In this document: positions 5,596 to 13,510 of the stretch, piece by piece
How positions within the stretch are numbered: position 1 is the first letter of the stretch
How the letters are laid out: every line of letters starts with the position of its first letter
Origin: a virus
Direction: 5' to 3' (one strand)
IMG/VR virus record: IMGVR_UViG_3300046001_009918
Span: 1-27,255 of that record
Length of the DNA: 27,255 nt
The notes under the pieces: model-generated
Database searches by the model: none
What the model was told of the DNA's origin: nothing
What the model saw: the letters and a program-made list of their open reading frames with translations, nothing else
Translations under genes and position numbers: made by a program

Positions 5596-5761
5596 AAGAA
5601 TTTATTATTTCAAATAATGTTAAAAATAAATGTTCCTTCATTTGTTTTCGATTTGCAAAATGCGTTAATGCGCTTTCAAAGTCAAATGCTAGAATTTTGT
5701 CGATCGCTTCCTTGTTTGGGTCGTTTTTAGCGTAGTAGTAGTAAGGTTTGTATTCTGGCAT
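5576..5761 (-). CDS. Unknown 61-aa protein
   Basis: A short ORF starting MPEYKPYYYYAKNDPNKEAI and ending EIINSYETKSK. After a Tyr-rich N-terminus there are two amphipathic helices (IDKILAFDFESALTHFA and MKEHLFLTLFEIINSY). The start is preceded by AAAAATTAAAAATC, the A-rich context used elsewhere, and by a weak promoter-like cassette at 5778-5809, so this is probably the first gene of the unit that follows the glycan island. No family is recognised. Confidence 0.55.
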   Translation of the reverse strand: MPEYKPYYYYAKNDPNKEAIDKILAFDFESALTHFANRKQMKEHLFLTLFEIINSYETKSK

Positions 5762-5777
5762 GATTTTTAATTTTTGA

Positions 5778-5809
5778 TAAATATATGAAAGAGAGTTCTA
5801 GAATCCTAA
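5778..5809 (-). promoter_or_regulatory. Weak promoter-like cassette after the glycan island
   Basis: TATATTTA (5778-5785, minus strand) lies 17 bases from the next start codon. Upstream at 21 bases is TTA (5807-5809), not TTG. The region AGGATT...AACTCT...TATATT matches the cassette at 19417-19448 in sequence and spacing, which supports a real element, perhaps of a second subclass. Confidence 0.4.
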
Positions 5810-5810
5810 T

Positions 5811-6569
5811 TTAAAGATATTTTGAGTTATCTAAAGGATTATGTTTTATATAAGAACCCCATTTGTACTTAGCGTATTCATGTCCATTCATTTCAGCTTG
5901 TCTTCTTTTTTCTCCATTTACAGATATAGAAGCAAAGTGATAAAGGTGACATTCGTATGTTCTAAGCATCTTCATTCCTGATAATTGGCATTTAAGAAAG
6001 AAATCCCAATCCGCAACCATTCCTTGCTCATAATTTTCATCCCAACCACCTACTTTTAAGTAATCTATTTTAGACATAAAAATGGGTAGTGTAGAACCAG
6101 TTTCGTCTACTTTATATCCTGAGGTAACATGGTAATCAAACATCCAAAATTTCTCTAAATCAAATGTTTTAGGATCTCTTCCTAAATTCTCAATTATAAA
6201 TTGAGGAAACATACTAGGTGTAGGTTCTATTTGATTTGGAGATACTACTGAGTTTGGTTGATAAGATTCTAGTAATGATAGATCCCAGTTTCGTGGAAAT
6301 ACATTATCATCATTTACTATTAAAACTAAATCATACTTTGCATTATAAACGCCTAAATTAGTACCTCTACATAGTCCTACATTTTCTTTTAAATCCAGTA
6401 TATCAATTGATTTAGCATATTTTTCGAGTACTTCTTTATTGATATCGTAAAAACCATCTACAACTACTATAATTTGGTTTTTTCTATCTTGCTGTCCTTC
6501 GATTGCTGATTTAAGACATAAGTCTAAGGCATCTGGGGATTTATAAGTGGGTATTATTACTGATATCAT
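5811..6569 (-). CDS. Family 2 (GT-A) glycosyltransferase
   Basis: The N-terminus MISVIIPTYKSPDALDLCLK is typical of family 2 glycosyltransferases, followed by the nucleotide-binding Asp (VVVDG, D38) and a metal-binding DDN triplet at residues 87-89 in place of the usual DxD. GGWDENYEQGMVADWDF (about 174-190) matches the acceptor/catalytic-base region of rhamnosyl- and related transferases. Length (252 aa) is normal for a single GT-A domain with no membrane anchor. Its start overlaps the upstream stop by four bases (ATGA), and it is the last gene of the glycan unit. The sugar and acceptor cannot be read from the sequence. Confidence 0.85.
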   Translation of the reverse strand: MISVIIPTYKSPDALDLCLKSAIEGQQDRKNQIIVVVDGFYDINKEVLEKYAKSIDILDLKENVGLCRGTNLGVYNAKYDLVLIVNDDNVFPRNWDLSLLESYQPNSVVSPNQIEPTPSMFPQFIIENLGRDPKTFDLEKFWMFDYHVTSGYKVDETGSTLPIFMSKIDYLKVGGWDENYEQGMVADWDFFLKCQLSGMKMLRTYECHLYHFASISVNGEKRRQAEMNGHEYAKYKWGSYIKHNPLDNSKYL

Positions 6570-7252
6570 ATTTTATTCCAATCCGTTAATGGTGACAAAA
6601 ATGGTACTTCACAATGTGTTGAATAACCAGGTATAGAGGAAATTAAATTAGATCCTTGCTCCCATAAATTAATAAATTTAGTGTGATCATAACCATCGTG
6701 AGTGTGTTCGGGACTACAATATTTCATATGAATATCCCAATGTTTTTTAAAAGTACTCCATTTACCAGCATATGTGTTACAAGTTGATGGAGTAGTTCTC
6801 CAATGGATAGATGGGGTATGTAAAATTTTTGATTGTAATTGTTCATACATTGCTAAAAAATACTTATCAGGGTGATCATATAACGTAACATAATCTACAC
6901 TAAAATTATCAAAAGCCTCTTTTAATATTAATTCCCAGTTAGGAATGTGCATATAATCATCTTCAACTATATATATTATATCATCATTTTGTAAATTTGA
7001 ATTTTTAATTGTTTCAAGACAAAATTTAAAACTAGCAGCGTCACTTCCACCTGTATATTCTATTATATTATCTTCATCATCAAATTTAAAATGGTGATCC
7101 ACTTTATTACCATCAAGTAATATTGTTAAATCAACATCCGCATTCTTTATTGAACGATAACACCTTTCATAAGAAAACCAATTAGGTCTCACTTCTTGTT
7201 TTCTTAGATTAGCTTTATTATAGTGTCTTAAATATACTTTTATTTTACTCAT
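6566..7252 (-). CDS. Putative GT-A-like glycosyltransferase (228 aa)
   Basis: The N-terminal half has the outline of a GT-A fold: MSKIKVYLRHYN, a strand with DLTILLDGN (about residues 41-49), then IIYIVEDDYMH, where EDDY (97-100) sits where a DxD metal site is expected. The C-terminal half is rich in His, Trp and Tyr (TPSIHWRTTPSTCNTYAGKW, CSPEHTHDGYDHTKF), which may form the acceptor site. I do not recognise the exact family. Assignment rests on the motif position and on five other glycosyltransferase-like genes around it. It overlaps both neighbours by 4-8 bases. Confidence 0.6.
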   Translation of the reverse strand: MSKIKVYLRHYNKANLRKQEVRPNWFSYERCYRSIKNADVDLTILLDGNKVDHHFKFDDEDNIIEYTGGSDAASFKFCLETIKNSNLQNDDIIYIVEDDYMHIPNWELILKEAFDNFSVDYVTLYDHPDKYFLAMYEQLQSKILHTPSIHWRTTPSTCNTYAGKWSTFKKHWDIHMKYCSPEHTHDGYDHTKFINLWEQGSNLISSIPGYSTHCEVPFLSPLTDWNKI

Positions 7253-7916
7253 GACATATCCATTTTGGGTTAATTAATGTTTTAATTGGTGATAAATCTT
7301 TATCTAGTGGTTTTCTAGGATATAAATGTAATTGAGTATTTTCTAAATTCAAAGTCTCAATTACAAAAAATAAGGCTGTAGAAACAGTATGTATTTCTTC
7401 TGCTTGTTCCAAAACACCACACCAGTCTAATAATGTAAAACCACTAATATATTCTTGATAGACAATTTTTAAATTTGTTTGTAATTTAATATCTACTTTA
7501 TAATTATACTCAGGTCCAGCGAAATTATTATTAATAAATATAAATTTATCCGTTGAAGATATATTTAGATGTTGTTTTAATTTATTTTCTTTTTCTTGAT
7601 TTCTATTAAATGATAATGTCCTCCATAATTCAGGATCTACATTTAACATATTGTATTTAGCTTGCATACAATCTTCTGCTTGAGGAATGATTGAATGAGC
7701 ATGTTGGAAAGGAACCTCAGTATAATTTGTATAATCTGTTATTTTATATTCTGATTGTTTTATGAATGTGAGATTATCTATTTTAATATATTCTTTTATC
7801 CAATAATAATGATCTACTATAGGCCATATAGCTTCCTCAATATCTAAACGAGAAACTAATGGTTGAAGGAATAATATATCTCCAATACCAAAAGGTTGAT
7901 TAATTATTACTTTCAT
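7245..7916 (-). CDS. GT9-like (heptosyltransferase-type) protein, 223 aa
   Basis: The N-terminus MKVIINQPFGIGDILFLQPL has the Gly-x-Gly-Asp loop (residues 10-13) that opens GT-B enzymes of family 9 (ADP-heptose:LPS heptosyltransferases). The protein is shorter than the usual 320-350 aa. The C-terminal half holds a strand/loop series (FIFINNNFAGPEYNYKVDIK; then EQAEEIHTVSTALFFVIETL) compatible with a reduced second Rossmann domain. I choose the ATG at 7914-7916, which overlaps the preceding stop as ATGA; a TTG two codons upstream would be the alternative. A compact GT-B enzyme is likely, but the missing length makes activity uncertain. Confidence 0.6.
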   Translation of the reverse strand: MKVIINQPFGIGDILFLQPLVSRLDIEEAIWPIVDHYYWIKEYIKIDNLTFIKQSEYKITDYTNYTEVPFQHAHSIIPQAEDCMQAKYNMLNVDPELWRTLSFNRNQEKENKLKQHLNISSTDKFIFINNNFAGPEYNYKVDIKLQTNLKIVYQEYISGFTLLDWCGVLEQAEEIHTVSTALFFVIETLNLENTQLHLYPRKPLDKDLSPIKTLINPKWICHE

Positions 7917-8665
7917 GAACAAATTTTTTCTAGGTAGGGTTTAACATCATCATTAAATTGATTAAAATCTAATTTAATAGGCATTGTACCTCCAGCTTGA
8001 TGTAATACTTTTACTGTTTTATTATTTAGTTTTAATTTACCATTTTCAACATATATTTGTTTCCATGAGTCCCAATGGTTTGTCTCACCCCAAACATTTG
8101 ATAAACCGTAATATAAATCAGTACCAAAATCATCTATTATATGTGAATTATATTTTTCTGAGTGGAATAACATATTTAATGTATCATTTTCTCCAAAAGG
8201 TAGATGGTCTGATAATTCAAAATTTAGGTTAATCCAATCTTCATAAAATTCTTTATTAGATACAGCTACTAATCCAGCATTTATATATTTAGTATAATGA
8301 ACATCTTTACAACTTATTGGATTATCTTTCCCTGCTTTATGATAATCATTAGTATTTCTAACACCAATAACATCATACTTTGAAACATTTTCTAATAATT
8401 CATCAATCCTATCAACTAACATAGAATCAGCATCCATATGAATAATTGTTTTATAATGATCAGTTAACATATAGGATACTATTGGGTGAATATTATTCCA
8501 ATTAATTCTTGGATCCTCATCCATAATTTTATTTAAGGTTTCATCTCCAAATACTATTAAATCTAATTCAGGGTGGAAAAATTGGATGGATTTTACTAAT
8601 TTATGAGCTCCAATACTATCATATAAATGATCGGAAACATGAGTGCAAATAACTATATCTTTCAT
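7913..8665 (-). CDS. Family 8-like (GT-A) glycosyltransferase
   Basis: The strand IIHMDADSMLV (about residues 74-84) carries the DxD metal motif (D78, D80). NAGLVAVSN (129-137) and FGENDTLN (157-164) correspond to the acceptor and catalytic regions of family 8 enzymes, and VLHQAGG (220-226) to their C-terminal metal-binding His motif. At 250 aa this is a complete single-domain enzyme of the galactosyl-/glucosyltransferase or glycogenin type. It starts 12 bases after the upstream methyltransferase and ends with an ATGA overlap. The donor sugar cannot be deduced. Confidence 0.75.
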   Translation of the reverse strand: MKDIVICTHVSDHLYDSIGAHKLVKSIQFFHPELDLIVFGDETLNKIMDEDPRINWNNIHPIVSYMLTDHYKTIIHMDADSMLVDRIDELLENVSKYDVIGVRNTNDYHKAGKDNPISCKDVHYTKYINAGLVAVSNKEFYEDWINLNFELSDHLPFGENDTLNMLFHSEKYNSHIIDDFGTDLYYGLSNVWGETNHWDSWKQIYVENGKLKLNNKTVKVLHQAGGTMPIKLDFNQFNDDVKPYLEKICS

Positions 8666-8677
8666 ATGTAATAAAAT

Positions 8678-9274
8678 TTACGGTGTAATTAAAATAAAAC
8701 CTTGTTCTGTATAATACTCAGTTATAGTCCTATCAGGAAAAAATTGGTATATAAAACTCTCATCTCCTAATTTATAGAGTAACCGATCTTCCCAATTACC
8801 CCCCTCATATGGACCATCCTTATAAATTCTTAAATCATCTAATATAATAACATCATTGAAGTTTGATCTATATTTCATTATTAATTCAAGTTCATCTTTT
8901 AGAGGTATGGCTTGATTCTTATAAAAGTCAATTGATTCTTGATAGGTCATCTTTTTAAAATCAGCAAAAGGAAAATGTGCATCTAAGAAAAACAAAACAT
9001 TATCTTTATCTATTAACTCATTTTGTAATATTTTATTTAAAAAATCAAATGAATTGTTACAACTATAGGTAACTCTATCCATACATCCTAATCGATTAGA
9101 GGCTTGGATTAACATATCAGGGTCTATATCAACTGTATATATATTGTTTAATGAGTTGATATTTAGTGCTACTTGTAGACTATTACCCTCTCCTGTACCT
9201 GTTTCTACATATGTTTCTATACTATAGAAATCACATAATTGTTTTAAATTAATTTTATTTAAAGGATTTCCCAT
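8678..9274 (-). CDS. Class I SAM-dependent methyltransferase (198 aa)
   Basis: YVETGTGEGNSLQVAL (about residues 18-33) is motif I of a Rossmann methyltransferase (E/DxGxGxG), YTVDIDPDML (47-56) provides the acidic residue that binds the SAM ribose, and VLFFLDAHFPF (93-103) is motif IV with an Asp/His pair as in sugar O-methyltransferases of the TylF/macrocin type. Its place between glycosyltransferases and the transketolase half suggests O-methylation of a sugar or glycan. It is separated by three bases from the transketolase gene. Confidence 0.75.
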   Translation of the reverse strand: MGNPLNKINLKQLCDFYSIETYVETGTGEGNSLQVALNINSLNNIYTVDIDPDMLIQASNRLGCMDRVTYSCNNSFDFLNKILQNELIDKDNVLFFLDAHFPFADFKKMTYQESIDFYKNQAIPLKDELELIMKYRSNFNDVIILDDLRIYKDGPYEGGNWEDRLLYKLGDESFIYQFFPDRTITEYYTEQGFILITP

Positions 9275-9277
9275 AAT

Positions 9278-9754
9278 TTATCGTTTTAAGTTTAAATAAC
9301 AAGGTTCAGTACAATTAAATACTTCATCTAATATTTGATTAATATTATCCATTTCAGGCCAGTATGATTTAATATTTTTAAAAGAATTTAACATCACATC
9401 TTCATCTTCCTCAGCCCAATGACTAAAACCATCATGAGAATAATCTTTATCTCTTCCGGATCCAATTAGTTTTATGTTAAGTTGTTCTTTATTAACATAG
9501 TTTCTAATTAATTCAAATGGTCTATATATCAAAAATGGAGTAATAGAATATGCTATAGGTTTTTTTCCTTCATAAGCAGCTCCAACACATAATCCAATCA
9601 TTAGTTGTTCTGAAGCCCCACAGTTGATAAAATTATTAGGGTGGTTGGTTTTAATGCTATCAAACATACCATAACCCAAATCTGCTGTAATTAATAAAAT
9701 AGAAGGATCTTGTTCTATTTTATTTTCTAAATATTTTGCGAATGTTCTTCTCAT
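9278..9754 (-). CDS. Transketolase, C-terminal half (pyrimidine-binding domain only, 158 aa)
   Basis: The sequence follows a transketolase Pyr domain: LLITADLGYGMF (about 20-31), then NCGASEQ (44-50), where E49 matches the catalytic Glu that activates thiamine diphosphate (GxxEQ), and the F-x3-R-x2-ELIR segment (74-84). It stops at residue 158, so the third transketolase domain (dispensable for thiamine-diphosphate catalysis) is absent. The matching N-terminal half is encoded at 10442-11062; a FkbM methyltransferase gene lies between. In bacteria such split transketolases form heterotetramers, and some serve sugar biosynthesis rather than central metabolism. Overlaps the upstream gene by four bases. 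Confidence 0.8.
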   Translation of the reverse strand: MRRTFAKYLENKIEQDPSILLITADLGYGMFDSIKTNHPNNFINCGASEQLMIGLCVGAAYEGKKPIAYSITPFLIYRPFELIRNYVNKEQLNIKLIGSGRDKDYSHDGFSHWAEEDEDVMLNSFKNIKSYWPEMDNINQILDEVFNCTEPCYLNLKR

Positions 9755-10440
9755 TTTCTATAACAATATAATGAATCTTCATTTAAATTTTCAACTTCCC
9801 AACCTAAACTAGAGAATAATGTATTATATTTATCTCTATATTCTCTATAATGGATTCCATTAGTTGTATGGAACTCTATGAAAAATTTCTTAACATATTC
9901 TCCTAAAGTTTTGATATTTTCTTCACTCAAAAATTTTATTTCAGAACCCTCAATATCTATCTTTAAAAAATCAATAACTTTTAAATCAAACATATCTACT
10001 ATATTTTTTAATGTATATGTTTGAACAATTACTTCCATTCCCCCTTTTCCACTCATTAGCGAATTTTCAGTTGTATCGTCTAATATGTAAAAACTAGTTA
10101 ATTCATTTTTATCTGAAATGGCTCCTTGTACACATTCTATATTTTTAAAATCTTTTGTAAAATGTTTTAATATGTTAAAATGTGATGGTGTAGGTTCTAC
10201 TGAAATTATTTTGTCAGCATAAGAGGATAAATGTATTGATACTAAACCTATATTTGCTCCTAAATCAACAATTACTTTATCATCTTCATTTACAAATTTT
10301 TTATAGTAATCTGAATTTGTTTGGTTTAATATTGGTACGGTGCAACATCTTGGGTTATTAAAGTGGTTCTGAAGTACTTCAGATGATATATCTAAATTTA
10401 GAACATCGTTGTTTATAAGTTTTAATTGTTTTGTTTCCAT
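9751..10440 (-). CDS. FkbM-family methyltransferase (229 aa)
   Basis: VIVDLGANIGLVSIHL (about residues 56-71) is the SAM-binding loop, IISVEPTPSHFNIL (78-91) supplies the ribose-binding Glu, and FLKIDIEGSE (residues about 159-168) is the signature of the FkbM family, whose members O-methylate sugars and polyketide oxygens. The C-terminal region (FFIEFHTTNGIHYREYRDKY) is also typical. The gene sits between the two transketolase halves, one base after the upstream stop and with a 4-base overlap downstream, so all three are almost certainly co-translated. The product is probably a methylated sugar on the phage or host glycan. Confidence 0.85.
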   Translation of the reverse strand: METKQLKLINNDVLNLDISSEVLQNHFNNPRCCTVPILNQTNSDYYKKFVNEDDKVIVDLGANIGLVSIHLSSYADKIISVEPTPSHFNILKHFTKDFKNIECVQGAISDKNELTSFYILDDTTENSLMSGKGGMEVIVQTYTLKNIVDMFDLKVIDFLKIDIEGSEIKFLSEENIKTLGEYVKKFFIEFHTTNGIHYREYRDKYNTLFSSLGWEVENLNEDSLYCYRK

Positions 10441-10441
10441 A

Positions 10442-11062
10442 TTATTTAATTATAGTATTAAGGTTAGCTACTTCATAATGAGCGGCTAATGGGGTTTGAG
10501 TTTCAAAAATTTCATTAACATTAGTATAATGAATATTAATTTTTAGTAAAAATGATTTTAATCTTTGAGATAATTTTTCAACATTTACTGGTTTGTAAGC
10601 AGCCCAACCATTTATATTGGCATGTATTTCAATATTTGAAATATCATTTTCATCTATAAATCTTAACGCTTCCCAAATACTCCCTTCTGCACATTCTCCA
10701 TCAGATATTAAACAATATACTTTAATTTTTGGATTAGCTAATGCTATTCCTGTTGCTATAGTAATACCTAATCCTAAACTACCTGTTGATACTTCAATAA
10801 AATTTCCCAAATCACGTTCAGGATGAATTCCATGAGTTTCTAATAAATATTCAGCATCAACCCCATGAAAATGTTCTAATACGACATATAAAGCTAATCC
10901 AGCATGTCCACTTGATAATATAAATTTATCTTCAGATTTTTTATTATTATATATTTCATAAATTATAGGTAGAGCTGTAAAGCAACTTCCCAAATGAGAT
11001 AATTTATGTTTGATACTTATTTCAAGTATTCTTTTATTTAATTTATCTATATTTTTTTTCAT
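10442..11062 (-). CDS. Transketolase, N-terminal half (ThDP-binding domain, 206 aa)
   Basis: The order of motifs is that of the transketolase PP domain: KLSHLGS (20-26, substrate/cofactor His), LSSGHAGLALY (49-59), GSLGLGITIATGIAL (94-108), and the thiamine-diphosphate/metal motif SDGECAEGSIWEA (120-132) followed by IHANINGW (146-153), replacing GDG...NxN. A normal single-chain transketolase is about 650 aa; this 206-aa piece is one complete domain and not a truncated pseudogene, since its partner is retained three genes on. It overlaps the upstream epimerase gene by 20 bases. The likely activity is two-carbon transfer in synthesis of an unusual sugar. Confidence 0.8.
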   Translation of the reverse strand: MKKNIDKLNKRILEISIKHKLSHLGSCFTALPIIYEIYNNKKSEDKFILSSGHAGLALYVVLEHFHGVDAEYLLETHGIHPERDLGNFIEVSTGSLGLGITIATGIALANPKIKVYCLISDGECAEGSIWEALRFIDENDISNIEIHANINGWAAYKPVNVEKLSQRLKSFLLKINIHYTNVNEIFETQTPLAAHYEVANLNTIIK

Positions 11063-11876
11063 AAATTTCTTTTAAACCAGTTTCTAAGTTATATTTTGGA
11101 TTGAATTTATATTTTGATTTAGCATAAGTTATATCAGCTACCCAATTTAAACCATCGTATTTATTAAATATATTATCTATTTTTTCATATTTCAAATTTA
11201 AATTAAATATTTTTTTTATAATATGAAAAACTTCTAAATTTGAATATTGAACTCCACCCCCAAAATGAACTATATCTCCCAACATAATTTCTTTTTCGGA
11301 ATAAAGTACTGAAAATATACCATCAATAAAATCATCTATATGGATAAAATCATGTACCCCTAAACTTATTTTAGATATATTATTATTTTTAAAATTTCTA
11401 AATAAAGTAGGTATTAATCTATTACTAGGTTCATTTATTCCATATACACTAAATGGTCTAACTATAGCTATAGGTTTATTATATTCTCTAGCAAATCCTT
11501 GACATAATAATGAGCTGGCTCCTTTTGTCCCCTCATACATTGTTCTAGGTTTTAATGATTCTTTTTCAGACATAGGTATATTAGTTTCCCCATATTCAGA
11601 AGATGATCCTAAACTAACAAAAGCTTTATAATTAATATCCTTTGTAACATTTAAAAGCCAATTAGTCATTAATATGTTTGATTCAAATGTTTTTGAAGGA
11701 TCTTTAATTTCAGCTGCACAATGAATTATATAATCTGGGTTGAAATTTTTGATATGATTAGATAATTCTAAAGAAGTTTGCCAATTTCTTCCTATTAGAA
11801 GTATGGTCTCACCAGATAATCTTTCTATTAAAGATTTCCCAATAAATCCAGTACCTCCAGTTATTAAATATTTCAT
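11043..11876 (-). CDS. NAD-dependent sugar epimerase/dehydratase (extended SDR, 277 aa)
   Basis: ITGGTGFIG (5-13) is the Rossmann GxxGxxG loop. HCAAEIKDP (52-60) lies where NAD is contacted, SLGSSSEYGE (88-97) contains the catalytic Ser, and Y114-x3-K118 (MYEGTKGAS) is the catalytic pair. RPFSVYG and the downstream HVHIDD-like FIHIDDFIDG are standard for nucleotide-sugar epimerases and dehydratases. The length fits the short members of the extended SDR family. Together with the split transketolase and methyltransferases it argues that the island makes a modified nucleotide sugar rather than only transferring host ones. The exact substrate (UDP-, GDP- or CDP-sugar) is not readable. Confidence 0.85.
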   Translation of the reverse strand: MKYLITGGTGFIGKSLIERLSGETILLIGRNWQTSLELSNHIKNFNPDYIIHCAAEIKDPSKTFESNILMTNWLLNVTKDINYKAFVSLGSSSEYGETNIPMSEKESLKPRTMYEGTKGASSLLCQGFAREYNKPIAIVRPFSVYGINEPSNRLIPTLFRNFKNNNISKISLGVHDFIHIDDFIDGIFSVLYSEKEIMLGDIVHFGGGVQYSNLEVFHIIKKIFNLNLKYEKIDNIFNKYDGLNWVADITYAKSKYKFNPKYNLETGLKEIYEKKYR

Positions 11877-12364
11877 TTTTTCTCTCCCATTACCATAAAT
11901 GCATTATTTAGATCTACTCCTGATTTGAAAATATTAATATATCCTCTGTCTTCCATGTAATCAGCAATTATTTCAGATGTAAAAATATTTAAGTGTTTTC
12001 TATTATTCCAAGGTCTCCAATATGCTTGTGAGTAATCTGGGAGGTAGAGAAATAATGTACCTCCTTTTTTAAGTTTGGAAGTCCAATAATCTAATACTTC
12101 CACCCAATCATATACATGTTCTAAACAATGTGAACTAAATATATAGTCTAACTTTTCATATGGAAAATCTAATGCTGTATATCCATTAAGATCAGGGTCA
12201 ACTGTTTGAGCTCCGGGGAATGCCCAGTCTTCTTTCATACAACCTACATCAACACCAAATCCTTTACATACATGTTTAGCAAATGGGATTGCAAATTGAG
12301 CAGCATATCCTTCTTCTTGGAATTTAGGATACACATTTGATTTATATTCTATTGTTTTTATCAT
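11873..12364 (-). CDS. Methyltransf_11-type SAM methyltransferase (163 aa)
   Basis: GFGVDVGCMKEDW (about 35-47) is a variant SAM-binding loop, TVDPDL (54-59) the acidic motif, and SSHCLEHVYDWVEVLDYW (78-95) with LKKGGTLFLYLPDY (98-111) are typical of Methyltransf_11 enzymes, where CLEHV is a common signature. At 163 aa it is a compact single domain. It overlaps both neighbours by four bases. A role in modifying the glycan or its precursor is inferred from context. Confidence 0.8.
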   Translation of the reverse strand: MIKTIEYKSNVYPKFQEEGYAAQFAIPFAKHVCKGFGVDVGCMKEDWAFPGAQTVDPDLNGYTALDFPYEKLDYIFSSHCLEHVYDWVEVLDYWTSKLKKGGTLFLYLPDYSQAYWRPWNNRKHLNIFTSEIIADYMEDRGYINIFKSGVDLNNAFMVMGEKK

Positions 12365-13014
12365 ATGTTTTCGTAAAATTTATTTTGTTTTTCTTGTCTT
12401 GTTATTTCTTTTGGATGATATAAACTCCAAACCTCTTCTGCTGGTAGTGGGGAGAATGTTTTAGTACCCTTAATTCGCTCATGTACTTTACCTTCCCATC
12501 TAATTTCAGGAATATTTTTGTAAATACGTGTTTGATAATCAGGAAAATTAACCCATCCTTTATCACTTACATTCCATCCCCATTTAGCAATATGTTCAGG
12601 TGTAAGACCTTCTACTGTATTTACTCTAGGAACTAAGAACATATCCACTTCTGGATTTTGTTCTAACATTAATGGTAAAAGTTTAACTAAATCGATGTGA
12701 GGTATTTCATCAGCATCTATAGAGAATATATAATCTCCTGTTGCTTGCTTAAATAATTCATTTTTAAACGTAGCAAAATCATTGTTTAATGGAAATTGAT
12801 AACATTTACTGTTTGTAATAGCATCTATTAATTCCTCTTTATGATTAAAACCAGTAAATAAATTACAAACTTCATGTACTTCATTTGTGGTGTTAACACT
12901 ATCTAACTGAATTATTACCTCGTCTTCTTTACGAATATTTAATTTTAAGAAACGAAGTAATTTTTCAAGTTCAATATGTTCATTACAAGCAGTAATACAA
13001 TAAGATATTTTCAT
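12361..13014 (-). CDS. Family 2 glycosyltransferase, WaaE/KdtX-like (217 aa)
   Basis: MKISYCITACNEHIELEKLL starts a GT-A domain. IFSIDADEIPHID (97-108) contains the DxD motif extended to DADE, and DYQTRIYKN...WEGKVHE (159-179) is the conserved segment of WaaE/KdtX-like LPS-core glucosyltransferases. The C-terminus is shorter than the usual 250-260 aa. It is the first gene of a nine-overlap, translationally coupled series reaching to 5811, and a promoter cassette (13019-13049) ends only four bases before its ATG. Confidence 0.8.
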   Translation of the reverse strand: MKISYCITACNEHIELEKLLRFLKLNIRKEDEVIIQLDSVNTTNEVHEVCNLFTGFNHKEELIDAITNSKCYQFPLNNDFATFKNELFKQATGDYIFSIDADEIPHIDLVKLLPLMLEQNPEVDMFLVPRVNTVEGLTPEHIAKWGWNVSDKGWVNFPDYQTRIYKNIPEIRWEGKVHERIKGTKTFSPLPAEEVWSLYHPKEITRQEKQNKFYENI

Positions 13015-13018
13015 ACTG

Positions 13019-13049
13019 TAAATATAAAAAATTAATTTTTATAATCCAA
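13019..13049 (-). promoter_or_regulatory. Promoter cassette of the main glycan unit
   Basis: On the minus strand TTG (13047-13049) is followed after 20 bases by TATATTTA (13019-13026), with the extended TTTGGATTA block. It lies in the 36-bp gap before the 217-aa glycosyltransferase. The ATG is four bases past the element, so a transcript from here would be leaderless or nearly so. Confidence 0.5.
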
Positions 13050-13050
13050 A

Positions 13051-13509
13051 TTATTCTGGAATGACTCCTATAAATGAAAGAGCATCCATAAATTCATTTT
13101 GCTCAAATGATTTCATTGTAGTCATGTCCATTCTCCATTCATAAAATTTACCTGGTTTGCCTTTAATTGGGTATTTTGTTTTTTCTGCTTCAGTTACTTC
13201 TATTGCTTTAACAGCTGCCCATTTAGCATTTTCTTTGTTTGTACCGTTGTAAAACACCATTCCGTTTTGAGGTAGGTTTACTGTTGTAGGCATCCAAATT
13301 AAGCCATTTACATCTGTAGATATTACATCTTTGTAGATTTCAGGTAATACTTCTAGTTGTTCTTCATAGAATTTTTCTCCTTCTTTCATTAATGAATTGG
13401 TTGTAAATCCACATCCAAAACAAGAATATGTTTTAACTGTTGGAGCTGATTCTACTTCGTAGCAAGCATCTGATCCACAGTGCTTACAAATTATTAAATT
13501 GTCTTCCAT
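13051..13509 (-). CDS. Unknown zinc-ribbon protein (152 aa)
   Basis: C8-x2-C11 and C30-x2-C33 form a zinc ribbon (ICKHCGSDACYEV...YSCFGCGFTTN). Residues 35-152 are a mixed alpha/beta domain with a notable central strand set (GLIWMPTTVNLPQNGMVFYN) and a helical end (MKSFEQNEFMDALSFIGVIPE). Proteins of this outline occur in large phages without known function, and I cannot name the family. It lies between the two GT4 genes and the main glycan unit, with no overlap downstream, so it may not belong to glycan synthesis at all. Confidence 0.6.
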   Translation of the reverse strand: MEDNLIICKHCGSDACYEVESAPTVKTYSCFGCGFTTNSLMKEGEKFYEEQLEVLPEIYKDVISTDVNGLIWMPTTVNLPQNGMVFYNGTNKENAKWAAVKAIEVTEAEKTKYPIKGKPGKFYEWRMDMTTMKSFEQNEFMDALSFIGVIPE

Positions 13510-13510
13510 T

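Noticed and set aside
5156-5617. Plus-strand ORF of 153 aa and other plus-strand ORFs across the window
   Set aside because: They lie opposite well-supported minus-strand genes, have low-complexity Phe/Ser/Ile-rich translations and no A-rich start context.
9278-11062. Broken transketolase pseudogene
   Set aside because: Both halves are intact domains with conserved cofactor residues and proper starts, and are separated by a complete gene, so this is a two-gene enzyme rather than decay.
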